Shown here one piece after another: positions 1 to 5,386 of a stretch of 7,671 nucleotides of DNA (the first letter of the stretch is position 1; each line of letters starts with the position of its first letter). The translations under genes and the position numbers were made by a program. Location: contig CABUVB010000083.1 of assembly GCA_902494815.1 (NCBI GenBank), forward strand, positions 1 to 7,671. The letters are read 5' to 3'. The notes under the pieces were generated by a model. The model worked only from the letters and a program-made list of their open reading frames with translations. It was not told where the DNA came from and searched no databases. The DNA is from an uncultured Collinsella sp. GTDB lineage: Bacteria; Actinomycetota; Coriobacteriia; Coriobacteriales; Coriobacteriaceae.

Positions 1-26
1 CGTTGGAGCCTCATTCAATGCTCGGG

Positions 27-99
27 TGGAGACGAGGGGGATCGAACCCCTGACCTCTTGACTGCCAGTCAAGCGCTCTCCCAGCTGAGCTACGCCCCC
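27..99 (-). tRNA. tRNA-Ala, anticodon GGC
   Basis: Reading the minus strand gives a full cloverleaf. The 7-bp acceptor stem begins GGGGGCG and closes with CGTCTCC through two G-U pairs. The D arm is TAGCTCAGCTGGGAGAGC. The anticodon stem CTTGA/TCAAG holds the loop CTGGCAG, so the anticodon is GGC and the tRNA reads GCC alanine codons. The T arm is GGGGTTCGATCCCC. The discriminator base is A at position 27. It is followed by CCC, not CCA, so the CCA tail must be added after transcription. A good promoter lies just upstream. No terminator is visible before the window ends at the left. Confidence 0.97.
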
Positions 100-111
100 G
101 TGCGAAGAAGT

Positions 112-140
112 ACTATACGGGAACTCCCCCGCCGATGCAA
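112..140 (-). promoter_or_regulatory. Promoter of tRNA-Ala
   Basis: On the minus strand there is a -35 box TTGCAT (135-140), exactly 17 nt of spacer, and a -10 box TATAGT (112-117). This fits a vegetative sigma factor, with a start near 105, about six bases before the mature tRNA 5' end. Confidence 0.8.
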
Positions 141-160
141 GGACAATTTCGGAAAAACTT

Positions 161-320
161 TCGGCGGCGGGGGGGGCGATGATGCGGGACGGACTCGAGT
201 GCGAGGGGGCCACGATGCCCGATCCGGGCCGCGGGGGCGCGCCCCGCGGGCGGCGGCCACGCCGCCGCCCTCCTCCCCGGCACCCGCCCAGCCGCCCCCG
301 GGGGCCTCTCGCCACGGATG
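161..320. repeat. Extremely GC-rich hairpin tract, no gene seen
   Basis: This stretch is roughly 80-85% G+C, far above the rest of the window. It contains a run of eight G (169-176) and adjacent near-perfect hairpins. CCGCGGGG (229-236) pairs with CCCCGCGG (242-249). GGGCGGCGGC (248-257) pairs with GCCGCCGCCC (261-270) across a three-base loop; the two hairpins share two bases and could be alternatives. Open frames run through it on both strands, but they are low-complexity Gly/Arg/Pro/Ala translations with no family features. I read it as non-coding and strongly structured DNA or RNA. Confidence 0.6.
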
Positions 321-460
321 CGGCCCATCTACTACGTTTGGGCGGCACCCACCGACCACGCCGCCGATCGTAAAAATGAAACCGCAGGTAGACGGCTTGC
401 GGTTTTTGCGAAATACGGGGTATGGTCGAGGGGCCGGGGCCAAACGTAGTAGATGGGCCG
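321..460. repeat. 140-bp element with perfect 21-bp terminal inverted repeats
   Basis: The left end CGGCCCATCTACTACGTTTG plus G (321-341) is the exact reverse complement of 440-460. The 98 bp between them carry a second hairpin (379-405) that looks like a terminator. No reading frame inside resembles a protein, and no convincing target-site duplication flanks the ends. The structure fits a small non-autonomous element (MITE- or REP-like) or a large folded transcript end. Only a search for other copies could decide between them. Confidence 0.65.
371..407. terminator. Hairpin with T-tracts, probably bidirectional terminator
   Basis: AAACCGCA (379-386) pairs with TGCGGTTT (398-405). On the plus strand it runs into five T. 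On the minus strand the stem is followed by CATTTTTAC. It could end transcription of the DUF559-like gene coming from the right, about 120 nt after its stop codon. It lies inside the 21-bp inverted-repeat element. Confidence 0.5.
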
Positions 461-524
461 GTTTCGTGGCGGCGGCATCGCACGAAGCCGGCCGAGGACG
501 CCAGGAAGTGAGCAGGGAACCCGT

Positions 525-1682
525 CTAACGACCGATTTCCAGCCAATTGCAAAGTACGTTGGCTCGTAACTCCATTTCCATCGTCTTTTGCGCCCTATTT
601 TTGCACCTATAGCGTAATTCCAAACGCGAGCAAAGACTTCGCACGATCGCATCAAGCTGCTCGGCATCGTTGAGCATGTCGTGCGTAACCAGGAAGACGT
701 CATACCCCATACTTTGCAGCGCCGTCATGCGCTTGGCATCGTGGTCGAGCACGGCGCCTGATCCGTGGATGACCTCTCCCTGAATCTCCACGATGCCTGC
801 CTTCATTATGGTTGGATTCACGATCACGATATCCCCGTAGCAGACTTTTTGCCCTGCAATGCTCTGCGCCGATGCGGTAAGCGGCGTAAGGTCGTTGACG
901 TAAACGTTTCTAAAGCCGGCACCGCCGCGAGATCGAGGCAGCGATAGCAATAAAATTCCTGCAACTTCGAGCGGAGAAGCGGCTATACCCGTCACCAGCT
1001 GCGCGGCGTTGTAAAACTTCGTACCCCACTTTCGTTTTTTCATCTTACTGGCGTACTCATGAAGCTCGTGTAATTCGATGAGCGGCTTCCTCATCCAGAG
1101 CGAAGTGCCCTTTAGCTTTGTGACCTCATTCGTTTTCTTTTGTCCGTTGGTCCCCTTCGTATTTACCTGTTCTTTGACTTTTATGCGCGCGTAAACGCGT
1201 TTCCATTGTGGTTCTTCTTGGATTTCATCGAGGTCAAAGAGGGATTCGGTGGTTGCACTCTCGGCAGCGTCTTTGGCTTTGTCTAGTTCCGCTTCTGCTG
1301 CGGCGGTGGGCTCAAAGACTGAGAACCATCCGCAGAATTCGTACATGGCAAGGACAAGATCGGTCGGAGACACAAAGCGCGCCATGGTAAATAGCGTCGC
1401 AAGTGGATTGGTAACCCTAAAGCTCATCACGGTTTCCAGCGTGCTATCCACCCCAGAAGCGTCATCACAGTGGATTGTTGTCCGTAATCCCGAATGGTAG
1501 TTAACGCCACCGGGCGCTGTTGTGGTAATAATCGGAGTCTTGAGAACGTCGTTTACGAAAGGGGCTTGGGATAGAGCTCGCCAGCCGTCTTCGGAGTTTG
1601 GTAGGCGCGGGTAGAGGTCGCGCACCTGCGGTGGGCAGCGCCAGTAGCGGAATGCGGTGTTTGCGCAGACGATTTCGTCCAT
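525..1682 (-). CDS. Solitary DUF559-like (Vsr/AbiEi-type) restriction-fold protein, 385 aa
   Basis: I chose the ATG at 1682 because AGGGGG stands seven bases before it; the frame is open for 70 more upstream codons that look non-coding. Residues 90-103 (VTNPLATLFTMARF) match the VTdPaRTl.dlAr motif found before DUF559 endonuclease domains in AbiEi-type actinobacterial proteins. Residues about 125-195 are a charged, low-complexity linker. Residues 236-249 (SPLEVAGILLLSLP) fit an SPME..L..LLcLP motif I associate with coriobacterial family members. The C-terminal domain (about 280-350) has the PD-(D/E)xK-like order D284, E299-x-Q301, H306, D313/D315, R318 and GYDVFLVTHD. The usual lysine is replaced by Q301, so catalysis is uncertain. 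The gene is visibly more AT-rich than its neighbours and stands alone beside a tRNA, which suggests transfer. The family call is from memory and could be wrong in detail; the substrate is unknown. Confidence 0.75.
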   Translation of the reverse strand: MDEIVCANTAFRYWRCPPQVRDLYPRLPNSEDGWRALSQAPFVNDVLKTPIITTTAPGGVNYHSGLRTTIHCDDASGVDSTLETVMSFRVTNPLATLFTMARFVSPTDLVLAMYEFCGWFSVFEPTAAAEAELDKAKDAAESATTESLFDLDEIQEEPQWKRVYARIKVKEQVNTKGTNGQKKTNEVTKLKGTSLWMRKPLIELHELHEYASKMKKRKWGTKFYNAAQLVTGIAASPLEVAGILLLSLPRSRGGAGFRNVYVNDLTPLTASAQSIAGQKVCYGDIVIVNPTIMKAGIVEIQGEVIHGSGAVLDHDAKRMTALQSMGYDVFLVTHDMLNDAEQLDAIVRSLCSRLELRYRCKNRAQKTMEMELRANVLCNWLEIGR

Positions 1683-1909
1683 TTGCGTCCCCCTGATATC
1701 GGCCGTAGGCCGTGCGAATTGCGGGCATGGCTGATTATCTACCGGGGCATCATGCGGGTAAGTACCGGAAGCAAACCAAAAGCTTGACGAGTTCCGCCGA
1801 AAAACCCTCGTACGATAGAAATCCCCTGGAAGGCGCTCTGGGTATATGGTCCCTGTCTCCACATTTGTGCTCGAATCACATGGGTAATTCAATGAAAATT
1901 CGTATGCGT

Positions 1910-1939
1910 TTTATACATAACGTGTAATGGCGTCAGCAA
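1910..1939 (-). promoter_or_regulatory. Possible promoter of the DUF559-like gene
   Basis: Minus strand: -10 TATAAA (1910-1915), 18-nt spacer, weak -35 TTGCTG (1934-1939). The predicted start near 1903 leaves about 220 nt of untranslated leader before the chosen ATG. The 1683-1903 interval has no recognisable gene. It contains a short GGCC-TAC-GGCC hairpin and an ACGAG/CTCGT stem, but no riboswitch class that I recognise. Confidence 0.4.
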
Positions 1940-1985
1940 AAAGGGTGCGATAGAAAATGGCGCCATAGACGACTACGATTTGTTT

Positions 1986-2018
1986 TTGGTGTCACTTTTG
2001 GTGTCACCCTTGGTGTCA
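1986..2018. repeat. Three tandem copies of TTGGTGTCA with 12-nt period
   Basis: TTGGTGTCA occurs at 1986-1994, 1998-2006 and 2010-2018. The spacing is exactly 12 nt, a multiple of three, which suits a former coding repeat but could also be a recombinase or protein binding array. It ends against the T-tract of the tRNA-Val terminator. Confidence 0.85.
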
Positions 2019-2053
2019 AAAAGAAAAAGGCCAGAGGCTTAATACCTCTGACC
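2018..2053 (-). terminator. Rho-independent terminator of tRNA-Val
   Basis: On the minus strand GGTCAGAGG and CCTCTGGCC form a 9-bp stem with one G-U pair. The stem is followed by TTTTTCTTTTT, starting 11 nt after the tRNA 3' end. Confidence 0.9.
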
Positions 2054-2064
2054 TGTGCTTTAGA

Positions 2065-2139
2065 TGGTGGGCGATACAAGATTCGAACTTGTGACCCCAT
2101 CCGTGTGAAGGATATGCTCTACCCCTGAGCCAATCGCCC
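2065..2139 (-). tRNA. tRNA-Val, anticodon CAC
   Basis: The minus strand folds as a cloverleaf. The acceptor stem GGGCGAT/ATCGCCC is followed by discriminator A and an encoded CCA (2065-2067). The D arm is TGGCTCAGGGGTAGAGC. The anticodon stem TATCC/GGATG holds the loop TTCACAC, giving anticodon CAC for GUG codons. The T arm is CAAGTTCGAATCTTG. It has its own promoter and terminator. Its 3' half is a plausible integration target given the repeats just beyond it. Confidence 0.96.
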
Positions 2140-2159
2140 GTCGCCTTTCGGCAAAAGAG

Positions 2160-2189
2160 ATACTAACATAGCCGTGCGAGGTTTTCCAA
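2160..2189 (-). promoter_or_regulatory. Promoter of tRNA-Val
   Basis: Minus strand: -35 TTGGAA (2184-2189), 18-nt spacer, -10 TAGTAT (2160-2165), about 20 nt before the mature tRNA 5' end. A one-base shift (TTAGTA, 17-nt spacer) is also possible. Confidence 0.6.
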
Positions 2190-2277
2190 GAACTTTTTAC
2201 CCCCGATTTTAAATTCGTGGGCGCAAATCGCGTCACCGCAATCAGGGCACGTGACAAATCAGCGGCTAAATAAACCT

Positions 2278-3066
2278 TTATCGCTTGATCCACGAGGTCT
2301 CGGGGCGGCAGATAAGTCGCGCGTTGTTGTAGGCCATGTCGAGCGTGAGACAGGTGCGCGCGGCGTAGAAGCCGTCCTCGCGCTGGATGGTTAGCGCCAG
2401 CTCGGGCTTGTCGCCGGTTAGGCACAGCGGCAACAGCAGCTGAATCCGGCCGCCGTAGAACTGCGGTACGGCGAGCGTGTAGTTGGCGGCGGCACGGCGG
2501 GCTGCTTCGACGACGGCACCCTCAAAGGCGCGACGCAGCAGCAACGAGTTGTCCTCCCCCATCAGGCTGGCGGGAATTCGCGTAAGGTTCTCCTCGTCGC
2601 CCAAAATGTGGTCGATGTTGGAGCGGATGGGCAGGCGGTAGTCAAAGACCAGCTCGGAGGGGTCCTCGGTAAAGCGCACGCGGCACGGCAGGTACTCAAA
2701 CGAGACGAGCATGGGGTCGCTTTCCTTAAAGAAACCCTTTAAAAACCAGCGCTGGCGTGCATCGGGCTTGGTATTGGGCTCAAACAGACCGTAGATGGTC
2801 TCGTAGCGGCGTGTGTACAGGCCGGTGTTAAACAGACAGCGGTCGTCGTCGAACACCAGCGGCAGGTTGGACGGTGCGGTCTGGTCCACGTCGCGTTCGG
2901 TCAAAAACACCGCGCGGCTAAACGAAAACGACAGGTAGTTTTTGAGGATGCGGTTGCTAGGACCCCAGTCCTCGGGATCGGCGAGGTCGACCAGGCGGTC
3001 GTAACAGGGCTCGGGGCAAAAGGCAAACTCGTAGACATTGCTGCACAGGGTGCTGGGGATTTCCAT
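2278..3066 (-). CDS. DUF3825 domain protein, 262 aa
   Basis: Nearly the whole protein matches what I remember of the DUF3825 family. The blocks are YEFAFCPE (12-19), NRILKNYLSFSF (38-49), FNTGLYT (79-85), KGFFKESD (110-117), NIDHIL (150-155), NYTLAVPQFY (195-204), IQLLLPLCL (208-216) and LDMAYNNARLI (242-252). Some family members carry an added N-terminal nucleic-acid-binding domain such as a cold-shock fold; this one has none. The biochemical role is not known to me. The gene follows the Doc toxin gene after 45 nt on the same strand with no visible terminator, so it is probably the last gene of that operon. No strong ribosome binding site precedes the ATG; only a weak GGA lies six bases upstream. 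No terminator is evident before the tRNA-Val promoter. Confidence 0.85.
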   Translation of the reverse strand: MEIPSTLCSNVYEFAFCPEPCYDRLVDLADPEDWGPSNRILKNYLSFSFSRAVFLTERDVDQTAPSNLPLVFDDDRCLFNTGLYTRRYETIYGLFEPNTKPDARQRWFLKGFFKESDPMLVSFEYLPCRVRFTEDPSELVFDYRLPIRSNIDHILGDEENLTRIPASLMGEDNSLLLRRAFEGAVVEAARRAAANYTLAVPQFYGGRIQLLLPLCLTGDKPELALTIQREDGFYAARTCLTLDMAYNNARLICRPETSWIKR

Positions 3067-3111
3067 GTGGTGTCCAATCCATTCAATAACTGGCGTGCGG
3101 ATGCTTAGATT

Positions 3112-3627
3112 CTATACGCGCGACGGGTCGCCCGAGCCTACAACACAACCGCGGCGCAGCTCTTCGGCGAGCTCGCTGGTCGTGCGGCGACTAGAAACGA
3201 GGTCTTGGATCCAGACGTAGTACTGGTTGTCTTTGGGCTCGGGACTGTCGGACAGCACGACCGGAGTGCTTGCGAATCTTAGAACGGACAACGCAAAGAC
3301 AAGGCTGGTGCGTTTGTTGCCGTCCTCAAAGATGTGGTCCTTGACCATGTGCTCGGCCACGTAGGTGACCTGGTCAAAGATGTCTGCGAAGCGGTCGGCC
3401 GGCGATTGACCGAATATCGTACAGAATGCACCCGCAAGCACGGACTCGACGCGTCCAAGCTCAAGCGCAGCCCGGTTTCCCGTGGCGTCGGTCGTATAAC
3501 AGCGCCCGACCTTCATCAACGTGCTGTGTATGCGCATCACGGCCGCTGCCATGGCCTCGAGCGAACCGGTATCATCGAGCACGAGCGGCGCGGACGGATG
3601 AGCGCTCCGCTGCGCCATCGCCATCAT
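3112..3627 (-). CDS. Doc/Fic-family toxin (death-on-curing type), 171 aa
   Basis: The protein carries the Doc-type Fic motif HIFEDGNKRT with H98, F100, D102, G103, N104, K105 and R106. Canonical Fic AMP-transferases have HPFxxGNGR instead. The K for the second G is typical of Doc, which phosphorylates elongation factor EF-Tu and stops translation; that activity is inferred here from the family. A helical N-terminal part (about 20-65) and the YVAEHMVKDH lead-in are also typical. I chose the ATG at 3627 because GGAGAA (3631-3636) stands just before it and it overlaps the stop of the preceding small gene as ATGA. Upstream codons in the same frame are Arg/Cys-rich and not protein-like. At 171 aa it is somewhat longer than P1 Doc. 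All visible catalytic-loop residues are present, so it is likely active. Confidence 0.88.
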   Translation of the reverse strand: MMAMAQRSAHPSAPLVLDDTGSLEAMAAAVMRIHSTLMKVGRCYTTDATGNRAALELGRVESVLAGAFCTIFGQSPADRFADIFDQVTYVAEHMVKDHIFEDGNKRTSLVFALSVLRFASTPVVLSDSPEPKDNQYYVWIQDLVSSRRTTSELAEELRRGCVVGSGDPSRV

Positions 3628-3809
3628 GAGTTCTCCAAGAGCCTGAGCGCGTTGGGCATGCCCGCAATGGTCAGCCGAACAGCTTCGTCGATTGACGTGG
3701 CGCCGTCGAGCAAAATCGGTGATGCTGAATTTGCCACGTGCACAGTTGAATGATCTTCTTGAGCAACGCAATCAGCGCCGTCATCTTGTTGAACATAGCT
3801 CCAAGGCAT
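3624..3809 (-). CDS. Short MPWSYVQ-family protein, likely partner or antitoxin of Doc, 61 aa
   Basis: The start is fixed by AGAGGAG six bases before the ATG at 3809. The stop codon overlaps the Doc start as ATGA, so the two are probably translated as a coupled pair, which is the classic antitoxin-toxin arrangement. The protein begins MPWSYVQQDDG and continues with EDHSTVHVA. The same pattern, MFWSYVQLDDG then EDGTVRVA, begins the 92-aa gene at 7284-7562, so the two are divergent relatives. This copy lacks the last 30 or so residues of the longer one. It has no obvious HTH, AbrB or Phd motif that I recognise, so an antitoxin role rests on position only. Its ribosome binding site abuts the stop codon of the upstream XRE gene (11 nt away). 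Confidence 0.75.
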   Translation of the reverse strand: MPWSYVQQDDGADCVAQEDHSTVHVANSASPILLDGATSIDEAVRLTIAGMPNALRLLENS

Positions 3810-3820
3810 GTCTGACTCCT

Positions 3821-4510
3821 CTATAGCCTTACAGACGAAATAGCCTGCGAGTCGTACTCCAGTGCAATCGGCTGCCAAACGAGGTCTTCGATGGAACAGT
3901 GTAGGGTATTTGCGAGCGCCAATGCCGAGGAAACCGAGGCGCGGCGCAGGTCGAGCTGGTTCTGCTCGTAGAGCTGTATCGCGCGAAGCTTAACCCCCGA
4001 TTGGGCGGCGAGCTGTTTTTGCGTTAGTCCGGCCGCCTTTCGTGCCGCCTTGAGGCCCTTTTTGTCTGCCTGGGCGTTGTTCCATTTTTCGATGACAATC
4101 TGGGCGAATTTGTCTTCGGAGGCCTCGTGGAGCGGATGATACGAGCCGATGATCCAATCGAGCGGGGCGACTTCGAGTAGCTCATAAAAGCCCAAGCTGC
4201 ACATCCATTGCACATAGGCCAAAACCCAGCCCGCCCAATACTGAGGCGAGCGGTCGAACGGATAGGTCTCCCTGCATTCGACGGGGGTCAGTCCCGCATG
4301 GGCGATAATATCGCGCGCGAGCTCGTCGCCCGCCATGCCGCAGACGACGCGAGGCATACCGCGCTCAAACTGTTTCATCTCAAGAGCGTTCGACAGGATC
4401 GCCGTCAACTCGGCTGGAGTCAATCCTTGGTCACAGAGGGCAAAATCGACCGCCTCGCCCAGCGTTCTCATGGCATCCTCGAGATACATCTCACTGTAGG
4501 CGTGGGTCAT
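3821..4510 (-). CDS. XRE-family helix-turn-helix regulator with N-terminal antitoxin-like domain, 229 aa
   Basis: Residues 152-212 form an XRE/Cro helix-turn-helix: LKAARKAAGLTQKQLAAQSGV, then LRAIQLYEQ, and a final CSIEDLV. The N-terminal 140 residues (YLEDAMRTLGEAVDFAL, MAGDELARDII, YWAGWVLAYVQW, YHPLHEA) match a family I recall from Firmicutes and gut actinobacteria. There it is usually found beside DUF3990/DUF3791 toxin-like genes. The start at 4510 suits the family, which begins just before a Y..YLEDAM motif; a GAGAGGGG lies rather far upstream (about 11 nt). The gene leads the operon that continues with the short MPWSYVQ protein, Doc and DUF3825, and it may autoregulate it. Its usual partner appears to be gone: only a 3' remnant overlaps its first 20 nt. 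Confidence 0.85.
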   Translation of the reverse strand: MTHAYSEMYLEDAMRTLGEAVDFALCDQGLTPAELTAILSNALEMKQFERGMPRVVCGMAGDELARDIIAHAGLTPVECRETYPFDRSPQYWAGWVLAYVQWMCSLGFYELLEVAPLDWIIGSYHPLHEASEDKFAQIVIEKWNNAQADKKGLKAARKAAGLTQKQLAAQSGVKLRAIQLYEQNQLDLRRASVSSALALANTLHCSIEDLVWQPIALEYDSQAISSVRL

Positions 4511-4601
4511 CGCCCGTCATCCCCTCTCGAATGATATCGACGATACGAATTCCCTCAAATGGATTTTCGGCAAGTGGCTGCCGATATTCAATACTGGCTT
4601 C
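4491..4601 (-). pseudogene. 3' remnant of a gene once upstream of the XRE regulator (DUF3990-type suspected)
   Basis: A minus-strand frame ending at 4491 reads SIEYRQPLAENPFEGIRIVD and then IIREGMTGDDPRLQ. It overlaps the XRE start by 20 nt, an intimate spacing typical of a true operon partner. The ending resembles the C-terminus of DUF3990 (ADP-ribosyltransferase-like) proteins as I remember them, but that is memory and not alignment. Upstream of about 4601 the frame stays open, yet the translation loses protein character and enters the inverted-repeat element at 4618-4740. The 5' part of the gene therefore seems deleted or replaced. Confidence 0.4.
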
Positions 4602-4617
4602 TAAGACTCTCCGAGTT

Positions 4618-4740
4618 CGGAAGTGCGGGGAAAGACCGAGTTCCGCCAACCAGACCCCGGTTATTCCCTTTCGCGACCTGCGTTTTTGACGCCAAAATTT
4701 GGTTTGTGCTCGGCTGGTTGCGATTTTCCCCGCACTTCCG
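4618..4740. repeat. 123-bp element with perfect 16-bp terminal inverted repeats
   Basis: CGGAAGTGCGGGGAAA (4618-4633) is the exact reverse complement of 4725-4740. A further inner pair, CAACCAG (4647-4653) with CTGGTTG (4714-4720), would extend the fold. The centre holds an AT-rich palindrome (CCAAAATTTGG, 4692-4702). No gene is inside. It sits between the end of the ATPase/TOPRIM-like operon and the XRE operon. It may serve as a transcription boundary or be a small mobile or REP-like repeat. Bases 4741-4855 between it and the next gene show nothing recognisable. Confidence 0.65.
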
Positions 4741-4855
4741 GAAATGGGCGTTATGGCTGTGGTGTGCATGGTAAGAAAAGCGCTGAGAAAAGGGCAATCA
4801 AGCGGCAGTCGGTAGTCTTGGGAAGCGTTATGGGTATTGCGGTGGCTGCAAGCCT

Positions 4856-5386
4856 TTACCGGATGAGGTCTGCCAGACACAACTCGCCCTTGGGGATTTT
4901 CGAAAGACGCCTGTATTCCCTGGCGGCGGTCGTAAGCGAATCGGCATCCCAATAATCTCTTAGGAAGCCCTCTCTCTTCACCTTGCGTATGTCGAGCTCC
5001 TGTTTGCAGAAGTCGCTCGGTTTCATATGTCCGCCGTGCCAGCGTCTCCACGCGCCTTCTCGAATGATGGCCAGTACCTCTATCTCAGGATGGGTCACGT
5101 AGCTAACCACCGGGAAGCGGCCGGCGTACAGGTTGCCGAGTTTGAAGCGTTCTTTCCTCGAGTCCAGCACCCTGACGATGCAGACTGGCCAGTCATAGTC
5201 TAAGTTGAGGTAGTTATCTTGGATATCGGAGGCTTTGCGCAGGCGGGTGACGTCCACGACGTCGGCCTCTGGAAAGACGAGCGCGTCCGCCTCAAGGAGA
5301 ATGTCCACGGCCACCTGTTCCGCTGTTCCCTCGCAGGAGATGATCGGATGATATCCCGCAAAGCGAAAACCGTTATCACTGCTCAC
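4856..5386 (-). CDS. TOPRIM-like (RloB/AriB-like) partner of the ATPase, 176 aa
   Basis: I start it at the GTG at 5386, six bases after GGGGAGG. The start overlaps the last 11 nt of the ATPase gene, so the two are translationally coupled. Near the N-terminus, ISCEGTAE (16-23) resembles the first TOPRIM strand with its acidic residue (E19, E23). VRVLDSRKERFKL (71-83) supplies D75, and HPEIEVLAII (99-108) supplies E101 and E103. These are the kinds of acidic residues that bind metal in TOPRIM nucleases. MKPSDFCK (121-128) and FLRDYWD (141-147) fit a small family I recall always following such ATPases. The overall pattern resembles RloB or AriB (the PARIS nuclease subunit, DUF4435), but it is much shorter than AriB. 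It is probably the effector of a two-gene defence system. Its activity and exact family are inferred. Confidence 0.65.
   Translation of the reverse strand: MSSDNGFRFAGYHPIISCEGTAEQVAVDILLEADALVFPEADVVDVTRLRKASDIQDNYLNLDYDWPVCIVRVLDSRKERFKLGNLYAGRFPVVSYVTHPEIEVLAIIREGAWRRWHGGHMKPSDFCKQELDIRKVKREGFLRDYWDADSLTTAAREYRRLSKIPKGELCLADLIR

Larger units (their letters stand above)
1928..2128 (+). pseudogene. Possible integrase C-terminal tail / attachment-site relic overlapping tRNA-Val
   Basis: A plus-strand frame with no start runs from a stop codon at 1925-1927 into and through the antisense of tRNA-Val. It reads FGVTFGVTLGVKKKK and then GGRYKIRTCDP before stopping at 2126-2128. Tails that repeat a V-T motif and then read through a tRNA are, as I recall, common at the C-termini of tRNA-targeting phage and ICE tyrosine integrases. 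The element would lie on the low-coordinate side, which is the 3' end of the tRNA, as expected. The catalytic body of an integrase is absent. Chance readthrough of the terminator and tRNA cannot be excluded. Confidence 0.35.

Noticed and set aside
58..528. A 156-aa plus-strand frame beginning inside antisense tRNA-Ala (ALSQLSYAP)
   Set aside because: It is the well-known spurious read-through of a tRNA followed by a GC-rich repeat translation; no ribosome binding site or family motif is present.
1683..1892. A 70-residue N-terminal extension of the DUF559-like gene
   Set aside because: The internal ATG at 1682 has a good AGGGGG site, and the upstream translation is not protein-like.
1981..2020. 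The 12-nt repeats as a possible CRISPR array
   Set aside because: There are only three 9-nt units, the spacers are about 3 nt, and no cas gene is present.
2060..2425. A 121-aa minus-strand frame through tRNA-Val ending GVEHILHTDGVTSSNLVSPTI
   Set aside because: This is a translation of the tRNA gene and of the DUF3825 gene in the wrong frame.
3628..3771. A 48-residue N-terminal extension of Doc
   Set aside because: It overlaps the antisite-bearing 61-aa gene, is Arg/Cys-rich, and the ATG at 3627 has GGAGAA and an ATGA coupling.
4623..4955. A 110-aa plus-strand frame with a hydrophobic stretch (VVLGSVMGIAVAASLY)
   Set aside because: It overlaps the inverted repeat and the end of the TOPRIM-like gene on the other strand, with no start site; the hydrophobic run is probably chance.
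4602..5051. A long minus-strand frame leading into the remnant at 4491-4601
   Set aside because: Apart from the last 34 or so codons it overlaps the TOPRIM-like gene and the inverted-repeat element and shows no family character.
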